A stretch of 64,000 nucleotides of DNA. It comes from Bog-473 sp963753115 (GTDB lineage Bacteria > Actinomycetota > Acidimicrobiia > Acidimicrobiales > RAAP-2). Location: positions 76,738 through 140,737 of the forward strand of contig CAVWBB010000025.1 in the NCBI GenBank assembly GCA_963753115.1, read 5' to 3'. The position numbers and the translations under genes were made by a program. This document shows positions 9,100-18,338 of this stretch, one piece after another. The notes beneath the pieces are model-generated. The model worked only from the letters and a program-made list of their open reading frames with translations, did no database searches and was not told the origin of the DNA. The stretch's first letter is position 1; each line of letters opens with the position of its first letter.

Positions 9100-9267
9100 C
9101 TAGGACACGTGGGCGTTGTTTGCGTGCGCATGGAAGCGACTCCTGCTGGGCGGGGTCGCTTCGGCCATGCGGCGACGATGGTCGGCGTGGGACATGAAGA
9201 TGAGGGGCAGGACGACGAGCGCAACTGCCAGAACCATGAGGGGAACGCTGATCATGAAGAGTGTCAT
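9100..9267 (-). CDS. single-helix small membrane protein (55 residues)
   Basis: ATG 9267 begins a 55-residue frame ending in TAG at 9100. Residues 4-25 form a strongly hydrophobic helix (start MTLFMISVPLMV), followed by a basic cytoplasmic segment (HADHRRRM) and a polar tail rich in His, Ser and Arg. This positive-inside layout is typical of small accessory subunits or stress peptides. No strong ribosome site lies directly upstream; AGGAGAAGG is about 35 nt away. It is oriented with the oxidase cluster. The 200 bases between it and the next gene hold nothing else I can support. Confidence 0.45.
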   Translation of the reverse strand: MTLFMISVPLMVLAVALVVLPLIFMSHADHRRRMAEATPPSRSRFHAHANNAHVS

Positions 9268-9667
9268 TGATTTCGTAGGAACGGTACGGGTTGGTTCCTT
9301 CTCCTGGCGTCACTGTGGCGAACGGACGTCCATCGGAGGTCAGAGGACCTTAGGCAGTCGCTGAGGATCGCTTTACGGATCTGATGAACAGTTCGGATCC
9401 CGCAGGCCGTTCCTGTGGAGTCTGTGGATCCTGTGACTGGGATGAGAGCGAGTGGCGCTGTCCGCCGCCCTACTGGCGTTTGGCTCAGCTCGAACGACGC
9501 CTTCTTCTGTGCTTTCTTCTGCAGTGCGGCTGTTCCCGGCGGTGACCCGGCTCGTCCCCCGCTCGGATCGAAGGTTGGGCATTCGTAACGGGAGCACGCC
9601 AGAGAGCTCTAGGGGCGCCATTCCGAAGGTGGCAAGTGGAGTCAGAGCGGAAATCAACCACGTCGTC
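9268..9667. other. gene-free stretch
   Basis: About 400 bases between the MarR stop and the small membrane protein start. Frames here have low-complexity Arg/Ser/Pro content and no convincing start. Nothing recognisable was found. Confidence 0.4.
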
Positions 9668-10174
9668 TCACTGCACCCAGTCTGACGCCGTCGCGCGCGC
9701 TGCAACGAGCCCCCGGATCGACCACTCATCGACTTCGAGATCGCCGGCAGCCTCAATGAATGCAGGGAGCGCCTCGGCAAGCTTGAGCTGCGTCGGTGAC
9801 GGGAGCCGCAAAAGAATCGATTGAAGAAGCTCGCCGCGCCGATTGGAAATCGTTTCGAGCTGCTCGTAACCCCTTGCCGACACGACGAGAAAAATTGATC
9901 GCCGATCCGAGCCACGGCGTCGTCGCGAGATCATTCCCTTTTGGACGAGGCGATCGCACAGGGCTGTCGTCGTCGATGGCGTAACCCCCAGCGATCGTGC
10001 CAGATCTGCGGGTCGTTGCCCCTCTCGCGAGGCGAGCAGGGCAAGTGCTCGATACTGCTGGAGAGACAGCTCCTCTTCGTCACCGACAAGCGAGTTGGCG
10101 GCGATCGCCACGAAGATGCGACTCGCTCTGACCAGGTCATTGACTATCTGCTCAGCCTGGAGCTCTTGGAGCAC
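9668..10174 (-). CDS. MarR-family transcriptional regulator
   Basis: A 168-residue protein with the MarR winged-helix layout: an N-terminal dimerisation helix, LSLQQYRALALLA, the recognition segment RPADLARSLGVTPSTTTALCDRLVQKGMISRRR (residues about 55-87) and the wing RGSDRRSIFLVVS. The DRR of the wing, which contacts the minor groove, is present. GTG 10174 is preceded by GAAAGG. It is divergent from the collagen-like gene, and a perfect 8+8 palindrome lies between the two, so it probably represses that gene and itself. MarR proteins usually sense small phenolic ligands or oxidants; the ligand here is unknown. Confidence 0.9.
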   Translation of the reverse strand: MLQELQAEQIVNDLVRASRIFVAIAANSLVGDEEELSLQQYRALALLASREGQRPADLARSLGVTPSTTTALCDRLVQKGMISRRRRGSDRRSIFLVVSARGYEQLETISNRRGELLQSILLRLPSPTQLKLAEALPAFIEAAGDLEVDEWSIRGLVAARATASDWVQ

Positions 10175-10234
10175 TTTGGGCCTTTCGACGAGAGGTCTGT
10201 GGTCGGTCCAACGAACATACTAGTAGACGAAAGG

Positions 10235-10263
10235 TTGCATTAATCGAACTATTCGATTAGTCT
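10235..10263 (+). promoter_or_regulatory. promoter with MarR operator palindrome
   Basis: TAATCGAA (10241-10248), CTA, TTCGATTA (10252-10259) is a perfect inverted repeat. A possible -35 TTGCAT (10235-10240) and -10 TAGTCT (10258-10263) are spaced 17 nt, so the palindrome fills the promoter spacer. That is ideal for repression of the rightward gene and lies 60-70 nt upstream of the MarR start. Confidence 0.65.
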
Positions 10264-10320
10264 AAAGAAATAGTGGGGCTTCGTTCGAGGCCCGTGAGTA
10301 CGACAAGGAGGACGTTCGTC

Positions 10321-10926
10321 ATGTCGAACCTTTCAACAATCGAGACGCTCAAGGGGCCGGCGGCGCCACAAGCGCCGCAAAGGCAAAAGGACGACAAGGG
10401 CCCCAGGTGGGTCGCCCCGGTTCTCGTTGCTGCTCTCGTCGTCGGCTTGGCCGGCTTGGGTGTCGGTGCCTACGCGGTGGCGACGACGCCGGCCAAAACA
10501 TCCGGTCCTCAAGGTCCCGTGGGCCTCACTGGGGCGACCGGACCACAGGGTCCACAGGGGGTGCCCGGAGCCAAAGGGGCGGCTGGGCCTGCCGGGCCGG
10601 CCGGAGCACTCGCTTCTACAACGGTCGTCTCCAGCACTGCCCTCAAATCGGCTCCGAACCCTGCGGTCGGCACCGTCCTGGTGGCCAAGACGGCATGTCC
10701 AACGGGAAAGATCCTCTTGAGCGGAGGCGCCCAGGTTTCGGCTCCTGGCGCCCAGGCTGACCGAAACGTGGAGTTGCGCTCCTCCTTTCCCGTGGACGCA
10801 ACCAGGTGGCAGACGGTTTCCATCGTCACCGGTTCGCTCGGAGCCGGGGTTTCCATGACAATGAAGCCCTACGTCGTCTGTGGAGTAGCCACTCCGAAGG
10901 CTTCTTCCACCACACCAACCACATAG
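10321..10926 (+). CDS. membrane-anchored collagen-like protein
   Basis: A 201-residue protein. A cytoplasmic Lys/Pro/Gln-rich N-terminus precedes a helix (about residues 37-58), then eleven or so Gly-X-Y triplets (GPQGPVGLTGATGPQGPQG onward, about residues 62-96) and a C-terminal exported globular domain with two Cys and many Ser, Thr and Val. ATG 10321 has an ideal AAGGAGG 9 nt upstream (10305-10311). Bacterial collagen-like repeats form surface triple helices, and the globular end probably trimerises. It is divergent from MarR and likely under its control. No LPxTG anchor is seen, so the helix tethers it to the membrane. Confidence 0.85.
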   Translation: MSNLSTIETLKGPAAPQAPQRQKDDKGPRWVAPVLVAALVVGLAGLGVGAYAVATTPAKTSGPQGPVGLTGATGPQGPQGVPGAKGAAGPAGPAGALASTTVVSSTALKSAPNPAVGTVLVAKTACPTGKILLSGGAQVSAPGAQADRNVELRSSFPVDATRWQTVSIVTGSLGAGVSMTMKPYVVCGVATPKASSTTPTT

Positions 10927-11019
10927 AAACGCTGATCCGGGCGTGACGGAGTCTGGTCTACGACGATCGGCTGGGGAGATATTTGGTTCGTGAGGGGTCG
11001 AAGAGGGCCTGTCGGCGGG

Positions 11020-11230
11020 AGCCACGGGGTCCTGGGGCTCGGGCTCAATGTCCTCGCCGATGTGGCGGGTTCGGTCGTCCTCTGGCCGGTTCGGAGCTGG
11101 TTGACGCGATCGAGCAGTGGTCTTCGAGCTGAAGCCCGAGCCTCGCTCGTCGTCGCAACCGCTCTCAGCGTCGCCGCGGTCGGGTTGGGCATAGTCGCAG
11201 CGGCGGTCGACCTCGGGCTCTTCGTGTTGT
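11020..11230 (+). pseudogene. possible cation-transporter (CDF-like) fragment
   Basis: A frame here reads GLGLNVLADVAGSVVLW, then SGLRAEARASLVVATALSVAAVGLG, which recalls the middle helices of actinobacterial cation diffusion facilitators. It has no start, no ribosome site and no N- or C-terminal remainder. It directly precedes a decayed antiporter and may be part of the same dead block. The match is from memory and weak. Confidence 0.3.
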
Positions 11231-11245
11231 GGGGAACTGAGTCGC

Positions 11246-11805
11246 ATGGCCCGAATCCTCGCTGGACTCGACGACACGGCATCGCAGCAACGAGTGCGCT
11301 GGGTGTTCGTCATCCTCCTGAACTTCGCCGGCATTGCACGCGGGTTCGGGGTTGACTCACTCTTCTGTGTGTTTGTGGCAGGGGTCTTACTGTTGGAGGA
11401 TCGCGAGGCCGCCCAGACATGGAGCTTTTGCAAGCGAACCTTGATGCCATCGGATTTGGGTTCTTGATTCCGGCGTTCTTTGTAGTGACGGGTCCAGTAC
11501 GTTTGGATGCCCTGTTCGCCAACTCCGAGTGATTGAATCCGTGCCGTGTGCTGGTGGTGTCGATCGCTGTGGTGCGCAAAGGACCGACCCTGCTGTATCG
11601 GTCGCGTCTTGCGTTGCGGCCTGCACTCGCGGTGGGATATCTGCAATCGAAGAGCCTGACCTCCCCGTTGTGGTTACCGAAATCGGTACTTCCCTCAACC
11701 TGCTCAGCCGGGCCACGTCGGTGGCGCGCATCGGCGCTGCATCACTCTCTATTGGTCTCCCGGCGCTCGTACTTGGTCTGCGTCCATGGACTGTGGCGAA
11801 GGACG
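11246..11805 (+). pseudogene. decayed Na+/H+ antiporter (CPA2/Kef type)
   Basis: Pieces of the C-terminal half of a CPA2 antiporter occur in order but in changing frames. RVRWVFVILLNFAGIARGFG and FVAGVLL read at 11295-11390, LDAIGFGFLIPAFFVVTG at 11440-11495, GPTLLYRSRLALRPALAVG at 11580-11638, and VVVTEIGTSLNLLSRATS at 11670-11725. The GFGFLIPAFFVVTG segment is a hallmark of the family. At least three frameshifts separate the pieces and the N-terminal half is missing, so no functional transporter can be made. Confidence 0.65.
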
Positions 11806-11941
11806 ACATGGTTACAACATCCGGTCACTGACCAGGTTCTGGTCGCGCCCGCGCCCTCGTGTCCCGTGGGAACGAGGGTCGCAATGCCACCTCGTCCGCA
11901 GCTCCCGACAGGACACCTGAGCGCAAGCTCCGAGCGGGTTC

Positions 11942-12124
11942 TTGTCGGACATACATGTAACAAGGACCGTCGCAGGCGGGCCGACCGGTGGTAGCGGTCG
12001 CTGCAACAGTTGTGCCGGCCCGACTGGACCTTATGGTGATGGTGCTGCTTGTCTCCGGAACGGGAGGCCATCCCCTGGGGTTCTTGGACCCCCGCCGGGC
12101 CGGCGTGGCCGTACTTCCCCGTAG
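11942..12124 (+). pseudogene. collagen-like repeat remnant
   Basis: One frame reads GGPTGGSG and then AGPTGPYGDGA with interruptions, echoing Gly-X-Y collagen repeats like those at 10.5 kb. No start or ribosome site supports a gene. Gly-Pro codons are near-palindromic, so both strands give similar readings and the strand is uncertain. The following bases to 12407 show nothing recognisable. Confidence 0.25.
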
Positions 12125-12407
12125 GGCCTTCGGCTTGACCTGCCCCGGCCATCATGGAATGAACTGTCCTTGCGCACCGCCCTCTGTTTCATACCCTCAC
12201 TGCGCGCTCTCCGCTCGCATGGGGGCAGATTGGATCTACAGCGCTCATAAGACAGCTATCTACGGCCTGGGATCGCCGGAGGATCAAGCAGAAGATGGCA
12301 GCTTGGTACGACGTATCGATCTATTGCGTCATATTGATCAACGACGCATCAGAGCCCTCGGTCGGCGGGGCGAGAAGCTATGACGTGGCGTATGGACAAT
12401 CGAGCAG

Positions 12408-12704
12408 TCATGCATGGATGGCGTCGTGGATGTCCTCCATGGACAGTTCTGTTGTCCTGTGACCACCGCACTGCGCGCAATCCTGGGTGTGTCGCCAAGA
12501 ACGGATCAAACGAGTTCGCGCTGCATTGAGATAGACAGTGAACTCCTCACCCTGCGGGTCGATGTCGAGACCCGAGTATGAACGCCACTCGGTGGAAACG
12601 GCTCGATGTGAGACTTCGACCCCCTTTATGATGCGGCAGAACCTCTTTCTGCCAACTTCAAAGACCCAGGTGCTGTGACATGACTCCAAGATGATCTCTT
12701 TCAT
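12408..12704 (-). CDS. conserved-looking small hypothetical protein with CxxC
   Basis: A 98-residue protein without membrane segments. Features are an N-terminal ILESCHSTWVFEV stretch, a central WRSYSGLDIDPQGEEFTVYL beta-rich part, and a C-terminal RSWRHTQDCAQCGGHRTTELSMEDI with a CxxC pair that could bind metal. The reading is well balanced and unlike the random composition of shadow frames. I recall similar uncharacterised actinobacterial proteins but cannot name a family. The ATG 12704 overlaps the TGA of the upstream frame (ATGA). It lies among decayed genes yet appears intact. Confidence 0.6.
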   Translation of the reverse strand: MKEIILESCHSTWVFEVGRKRFCRIIKGVEVSHRAVSTEWRSYSGLDIDPQGEEFTVYLNAARTRLIRSWRHTQDCAQCGGHRTTELSMEDIHDAIHA

Positions 12705-13126
12705 ACCGCATGCATTTTCCAGCTTCTTAAGCCAGATCTCAAAAGAAGAATGCAGTCGTGTTCAGTTCCTGTTGCGGTTTCTTGACAGCGACAGTTGTCT
12801 GCAGAGATTGAAGAGTAAAACGACCTATACGACCATACGGGCATCACAATTCGCCCACTAGACTGTTGCGGCTTCGCAATAGCAAGACGGTCGTATGTCC
12901 CGTCCCCATAACCATTCAGGTCGCGGGAATCTTGCGGACTCCTGAAGGTGCTGCCCGTCCGGCAGACCTTGGACTCGAGGGACAACGCGTCAGGGCCCTC
13001 GGCGTCATCCGTGGCGACTGAAGTCACCGTGACTTCTGTTGGGAAGCGGCCCGTCAAAATCAAAATCCCTGATCTTCTCCCTCGTGGGGTGACCCGGACT
13101 GCGATCTCGGTGAGATGAGAATCCAC
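12701..13126 (-). CDS. hypothetical protein, doubtful
   Basis: A 141-residue frame that ends in an ATGA overlap with the better-supported small CxxC gene. No domain, signal peptide or membrane helix is recognisable. Composition is moderately protein-like at the N-terminus (EIAVRVTPRGRRSGILILTG) and poorer further on. The overlap is the main reason to list it. It could be a chance frame. Confidence 0.3.
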   Translation of the reverse strand: MDSHLTEIAVRVTPRGRRSGILILTGRFPTEVTVTSVATDDAEGPDALSLESKVCRTGSTFRSPQDSRDLNGYGDGTYDRLAIAKPQQSSGRIVMPVWSYRSFYSSISADNCRCQETATGTEHDCILLLRSGLRSWKMHAV

Positions 13127-13206
13127 GTTGCGGTGATCGGGGGGTCAGAACTCTGATGTATCGGGGAGCTCGCTTTCCGCATCAGCACATGGTCTGAATG
13201 AGAGGA

Positions 13207-13782
13207 TCAGACGTCGCTCATCACGCCAGCGCTTGCCGCGCCCAGTCCGTCGAGAAGCAGATCCAGGCCGACTTTGAACTGCGCAGGTGTTGTTAGCCGC
13301 GTGAGCTCCTGCATCACGCCACCGCCGCCATCCTCGTCGCCCAGCGCCGCTTGGCCCCGAGCGGCCTCGAGAGCCGCGAATCCGACGGTGTACGTGTGGA
13401 TTGCGCCATAGGCGCGGCGCGCGTCTCTCTCCCCGAAACCGGCCGCACTCAGGACGCCGAGCATGGAATCCATCCGCGCGATTGCCGCGGGGGAAACCAC
13501 CGGGTGCCGCAGGTAGGCATGCAGGGCCACTGGCTCGCGGACCAGGAGTTCCCGAAGGCGATCTGCCGCTTCGGCGGTCCAGCGGCGCCAATCACCTCGA
13601 CGTGCCCTCGGTTTCCAGACCTCGGCGAGGAGACCATCGGTGACTTCGTCGATCAGGTCATCTTTGTCGCGCATGTGACGGTAGAGGCTCATCGGCGCCA
13701 CGCCGAGTTCAGAAGCCAGGCTGCGGATGGTCATCTGCTCGGAACGTCCCTCCCGGACCGCCTGGGCAGCGGCGTCGACCAC
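13207..13782 (-). CDS. TetR-family regulator
   Basis: A 191-residue TetR protein. The N-terminal helix-turn-helix reads MTIRSLASELGVAPMSLYRHMRDKDDLIDEV (about residues 17-47), followed by an all-helical ligand domain of the TetR_C type. GTG 13782 opens the annotated frame, but homologous residues (GSISRQQ) extend about 30 codons upstream in frame to a TAG with no other start codon, so the true start or the upstream sequence is uncertain. Two copies of GGGTACGTGTACG lie 104-149 nt upstream, between this gene and a divergent dehydrogenase remnant, and are the likely operators. Confidence 0.85.
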   Translation of the reverse strand: MVDAAAQAVREGRSEQMTIRSLASELGVAPMSLYRHMRDKDDLIDEVTDGLLAEVWKPRARRGDWRRWTAEAADRLRELLVREPVALHAYLRHPVVSPAAIARMDSMLGVLSAAGFGERDARRAYGAIHTYTVGFAALEAARGQAALGDEDGGGGVMQELTRLTTPAQFKVGLDLLLDGLGAASAGVMSDV

Positions 13783-13885
13783 CTGCTGCCTCGAGATGCT
13801 TCCCCATGCGGCGCGCCCGTGCTTTTTCGAGTCGGCTTTCGGACTGGTCGCTTGCGGTCTTCCATCCAGAAAAGGCTACCCAGAA

Positions 13886-13930
13886 GGGTACGTGTACGTG
13901 TACGACTCTCCCTGGAGGGGTACGTGTACG
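13886..13930. promoter_or_regulatory. repeated operator-like sites GGGTACGTGTACG
   Basis: The 13-mer occurs at 13886-13898 (with an overlapping extra TGTACG to 13904) and again at 13918-13930. A near-identical copy, GGGTACATGTACG, lies at 24611-24623 just before the patatin gene. Alternating GTAC units form dyads typical of TetR operators. The adjacent divergent TetR is the candidate binder. Confidence 0.55.
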
Positions 13931-14245
13931 CAAAGACCCATACCCGGGTTGGAGAAGGGAGGCAGCGAGTGAACTGGATCTGGGCTGCAGTGTGGAGTCT
14001 CGGTGTCGCTTCTCTTCGTTTTCAGCGTGGTCATGTGCGCGCCGAGCGCCAGAAGGATCATCTCGACGCGGGGAGTCAGGCCCCCGTTCCCCCGGGATCG
14101 GCGCCAAGTGAGGTCGCGACATCGGATCCATCTGATCCACCTCCACTCGGCAGTCCCAACGAGATCATTCGCGGCCCAAGTAGCGACGTTTTTGTTCGCC
14201 CCACGCTTCACAACCAAAGAGTCGACGAAGAGAGGATCTAACACG
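13931..14245. other. gene-free stretch before the dehydrogenase remnant
   Basis: About 315 bases with no supported gene. Frames opening here merely read into the dehydrogenase. It probably carries the leader of that gene downstream of the operator sites. Confidence 0.4.
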
Positions 14246-15123
14246 ATGACCACCCGACCGATCGCTGTGGTGACGGGCGCCTCCGGCGGCGTTGGACGGG
14301 CCACCGTCCGAGTCTTTGCGGAAGCCGGCTACGACGTGGCGCTTCTAGCCCGTGGCATCGCCGGCCTCGAAGGCACCGCAAAGGAGGTTGAGGCAGCTGG
14401 CGGTCGGGCGTTGGTGATCACGACGGATGTCGGCAGTTTCGAGGAGGTCGACGCCGCGGCAACGCTGGTGGAGAGCGAGCTCGGACCGATCGACGTCTGG
14501 GTCAATGACGCCATGACGACCGTGTTCGCCCCCACCTGGGAGATCGACCCGGAAGACTTTCAGCGGGCTGTCGAAGTCACCTTCCTCGGCCAGGTGTGGG
14601 GGACGATGGCAGCCCTCGCCCGCATGCGGCCGCGAAAATCGGGGGAGCATCGTCAACGTCGGTTCCGCCCTTGCCTACATGGGGATCCCCCTGCAGACCG
14701 CCTACTGCTCCTCGAATTTTGCCTGCCGGGGGTTCTTCGAGTCGGTGCGCGCCGAACTACTCCATGAAACACAGCGCCATCCGGTTGAGCATGGTGCATC
14801 TACCCGCCGTGAACACCCCCCAGTTCGACTGGTGCGAGACCACCCTGGACCGCCATCCCCTCAGCCGGTCCCGCCCATCTACCAACCCGAAATCCCTGCT
14901 CACTTCATCCTCGAAGTGGTGCATAATGGTCGCCGCACGAAGGTAGTCGGCGCGTGGAATAAGGTGCTCGTGATCGCGGGGAGCCTGTTCCCCGGACTCG
15001 GCAACACATACGCCGCTCTCGGGGCCTGGGACAGGCAGCTCGCCTCGATCTCGACCTACCGATCTCACCGGGGCGGAAATCCAATCTCCATCTCCCCGTC
15101 GATACTGCGGAGGACTACGGCGT
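14246..15123 (+). pseudogene. decayed short-chain dehydrogenase
   Basis: ATG 14246 begins a classical SDR: the Rossmann motif TGASGGVG (residues 11-18), LLARG, then VND. At about 14637 the frame shifts, and later parts continue in other frames: GIPLQTAYCSSNFACRGFF near 14680, VHLPAVNTPQFDW near 14795 and VVGAWNKVLVIAGSLFPGLG near 14945. At least three frameshifts are needed to rebuild about 290 residues. In the active site the usual YxxxK reads YCSSN, so the catalytic Lys is Asn, supporting genuine decay. It was probably controlled by the neighbouring TetR. Confidence 0.75.
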
Positions 15124-15292
15124 GAACGGCATTTTCGACGATCGTGCGGGGGGGTCTCTTCGATCCCAGCTTCCTCCGCTCCCTGCCTGACGTCGTCCGT
15201 ACTCTCTGGGATCTTGTAACTGCGTCCGCACGGCGCGGGCGAAGGGTAAGAGGTACTCGGTGTGGTCTGGCGCTCAAGACGGTGGACGCCCG

Positions 15293-15681
15293 ATGAAGCT
15301 CCCCCACTTCACGCAGCACGGCACCCGGAAGAGCGGCGACGCCCTGGACCTCTTCGTGGGAGGAGTCCACGCTCTTGCGACAGTTGTTCGCAAAGTGGAA
15401 CACCACCACACCGGACCGGACGATGGGGGGAAACGCGGTCACTGCCAAGTGGGACCATGGCACCGTCGGCAAGTTGCTCCTCGAGCATGCCGCGGTCCGG
15501 CCCCGCTGCCGCCGAAGACATCGCCCGCGTTCGGGAGAGAAGTAGGTCGAACACAAGAGGCCCGACGGCTCGTGGAGACGAGTCGCCTCGTTCGCCCAGT
15601 CCTGGACGAGATGTACGACAACTCCCGCGGCGTCCAACCGATCTCCATGGCTATTGCACCGGGCTTCATCAAGGCCCCTTG
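15293..15681 (+). pseudogene. hemerythrin-domain protein remnant
   Basis: After ATG 15293 (KLPHFTQHG...DALDLFV) the frame shifts, and the next frame reads TLLRQLFAKWNTTTP, AVTAKWDHGTVGKLLLEHAAVR and later LLDEMYDNSRGVQPISMA-like pieces. The His-bearing helices match hemerythrin HHE domains of actinobacteria, which bind a di-iron site and sense O2 or NO. At least two frameshifts interrupt it. The assignment is by motif memory only. Confidence 0.45.
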
Positions 15682-15997
15682 AGCAGCTCCAAGACCTCTT
15701 GCGTCAGGAGCTGGGTGGCGGACCGGAGAGTCTCGCCCGATCCGAATTGACCGCCGCCCTTGGCCCTGAGCGCACCCGGCTGCGCAGTGCCAAGTTCATC
15801 CGTAAACACGCCCCGGCGCACCCCGGACCGGGGCAACGCTGGTACGACCGGGACCCGGGCCTTCTTTGGGTGCATGCGGCCGAAGATCGACTGCGCGGTT
15901 TCCCATGGGGCGAGAGCCACCTCGGCGACCGCAAGTTGGCGGAGCGCTATGACCGTGAAGACCGCAGACCTCCCTCGCACGTGCCCGACACGTTCGG
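15682..15997. other. stretch without a recognisable gene
   Basis: Some 315 bases between the hemerythrin and HPP remnants. One frame contains AKFIRKHAPAHPGPGQRWYD, which looks protein-like but is not recognised. It may be a further decayed piece. Confidence 0.3.
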
Positions 15998-16450
15998 GTG
16001 GCGCTCGGAGTGCGCTACCTCCTGCTCACCGGGGTGCTCGTGGGTGCCGTGGGTCTCGCTGGGAGATTCCTGGCTTGGCCGCTTCTGACGAGCACCGTCG
16101 GACCCACCGCTTACGTCTTCGCAACCCACCCCCACAGCGAGGCCGCCAGGTTCCGAAACGCGTTGGTCGGCCATGGGGTAGCCATCGCCAGCGGGCTGGG
16201 CGCCCTCGCCGCCTTCGGGCTCGCGGGTACCCATCGATCAACGAGACCGGATCGCCCTCGGCCGCCCAGGTGGCCGCAGCGGTGCTCGGCGTCGGCCTCA
16301 CCGTCTTCTTCTTCTTGGAGGTGGCCGGGTCGCATCACGCTCCCGCGGCGGCAACGGTGCTGCTCGTCACCACGGGGCTTGCGAAGCCAGGGGCTCCTCT
16401 GATTGGCCTGGTCCTGGGTTTCGCGATCCCATCGCGCTCGGACCATTGGT
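15998..16450 (+). pseudogene. HPP-family membrane protein, frameshifted
   Basis: The first frame gives two helices and the family segment GPTAYVFATHPHSEAARFRN, then VGHGVAIASGLGALAAFG. At about 16225-16260 the frame changes, and the next continues with LEVAGSHHAPAAATVLLV and KPGAPLIGLVLGFAI. Together they make a near-complete four-helix HPP protein (some family members transport nitrite). One indel separates the parts. It lies in the decayed block. Confidence 0.65.
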
Positions 16451-16547
16451 CGGGCGGATCCCCTTCGCTCCCAGGACCCGGGTCGAACCATACTCGCACG
16501 CCGCGAACCGTCCCGGGACGGCCGGGAGGTCGTCTCGTGAGAGCTCT

Positions 16548-18310
16548 CCGGGGAATGACGGGTTCGCGCCCATAGAGGACTATGCCGTCCTCGGCGACGG
16601 GCGGACCGTTGCACTCTTGGCCGGCGACGGCAGCGTTGATGGTGGGCCCTCCCTGCGCTCGACTCCCCCCCCGTGCTGTCCGGCCTCCTCGAACCCGATG
16701 GCGGGGGTCGCCTCACCCTGGCGCCCTCGAAGGACCAGAAGTCGCCCGCCGATACATCGAAGACACCAACGTGCTCGACGGTGCAACACAACAGAGACCG
16801 GCATCGCTCGTATCACCGCGGCGCTCAACGTGGGATCGGCAGGCCGGCTGCCCTGGACCGAACTCGCCCAGCGGATCGAATCCTCGCCGGTATCGTGGAC
16901 CTCCGTTGGAAATTCACCCCCGGAGACCGGTTCGACCGAGCCAACCCATGGGTGACCGACTGCGGTGGGACCCCGTTGCCCACCATCGAGGACCAGACAA
17001 TCGGAGTGGTCCTCGATGGTTTCCCTGCCCCCGTGGTCACCGCGCACAGCGTCTTCGGCCGAGGCAGGCTGTGCGAAGGGGATCGAGCGCTCGTCGCCGT
17101 CGTGGCCACCGACGAGGAACCGCTGTTCATCCCCACGGCCAACGCCATCCAGTCTCGGTTGGACCGGACCATCGACTCCTGGCGCCACTGGGCCCTGTTG
17201 CTCACCTGCGTCGGCCCTTGGAACGCCCCAGTACGAGTCAGCGTTAGCGCTCAAGACCCTGCTGGCTGAACGTTCCGGCGCGATCGCTGCGGCCGCCACG
17301 ACCTCACTACCGGAGCGGTCGGAGGCACCAAGAACTGGGACTACCGATACGCGTGGGTGCGAGACTCGTCGTTCACCCTCGACGCCCTCATCAATCTCGG
17401 CTTACACGAAGAAGTCCATGGAGCCGTCTCCTGGCTGCTTGGAGCGATCAAGGACAATGGCGGTGACCTGCTTGTCTTCTACAGCCTCGATGGAACCGTG
17501 GCCGACCGGGAGGAGACGTTCGACATAGCCGGCTGGCAGCACAGCCAGCCGGTCCGCTCCGGGAATTCCGCCCTGGGCCAGACACAACTCGGCACCTACG
17601 GCGACCTGTTTGACACCGTCAGCCGATATCGCGCCGAAGGCCACCTCATCGACCCGAGCACCGGACGCATGCTTGCCGATCTGGCCGACCGCTGCTGCGA
17701 TCAGTGGCGACACCGCGACTCCGGCATCTGGGAACTCGACGCCTGCCAGCACTACACCATCTCCAAAATTGGCTGCTGGGTCGCGCTCGATAGAGCTGCC
17801 CACCTCGCCGAATTGGACGAGATTCCAGGCCTGCACATCGAGCGCTGGCGATCAGTCTCCGAAGAGATTCGGACCTGGGTCAACGACCATTGCTGGTCGA
17901 ACTCCAAACAGGCTTACACCTTCTACGCCGGAACGGACGACCTCGACGCCGCCGTGCTCCTCGCTGGACGCACCGGCTTCGAACGCGGCCCTCGATTTGC
18001 GTCGACCATCGACGCCATTGCCAATGAGCTCGGCCATGGACCGCTGGTCTATCGATACACTGGCATGAGGAGGAAGAAGGCGCCTTTGTCGCCTGCAGTT
18101 TCTGGATGGTCGATGCCCTCGTTCAGACTGGCCAGACCAGCGAGCCCGCCACATCATGGAGGGCGCCGTCGCCCTGGCTAACGACGTCGGGCTCTTCTCC
18201 GAGCAGATCGACCCCGACACGGGCGCCTTCTTGGGCAACATGCCCCAAGGCTTGTCCCACCCGCGCTGATCAATGCGGCGTTCGCCCTCGAAGGAGCGGG
18301 CCGCCAGTGA
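16548..18310 (+). pseudogene. decayed GH15 glucoamylase/trehalase-like enzyme
   Basis: The N-terminus reads PIEDYAVLGDGRTVALLAGDGSVD (16571-16640), the start signature of bacterial GH15 enzymes. Middle parts follow in other frames (ITAALNVGSAGRLPW, WALLLTCVGPW). A long intact piece from about 17325 to 18066 carries NWDYRYAWVRDSSFTLDALI, the substrate-site region. EEGAFVACSFWMVDAL, around the second catalytic Glu, is again out of frame near 18070-18115. The end (LINAAFALEGAGRQ) stops at 18310. At least five frame changes over about 590 codons mean it is not functional. Such enzymes hydrolyse alpha-glucans or trehalose. Confidence 0.75.
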
Positions 18311-18338
18311 TGACTCGCACATCCCAAGGAGACGCACC

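Noticed and set aside
13145..13591. A minus-strand gene overlapping the TetR gene
   Set aside because: Out-of-frame with TetR, Arg/Gly-rich shadow composition and no ribosome site.
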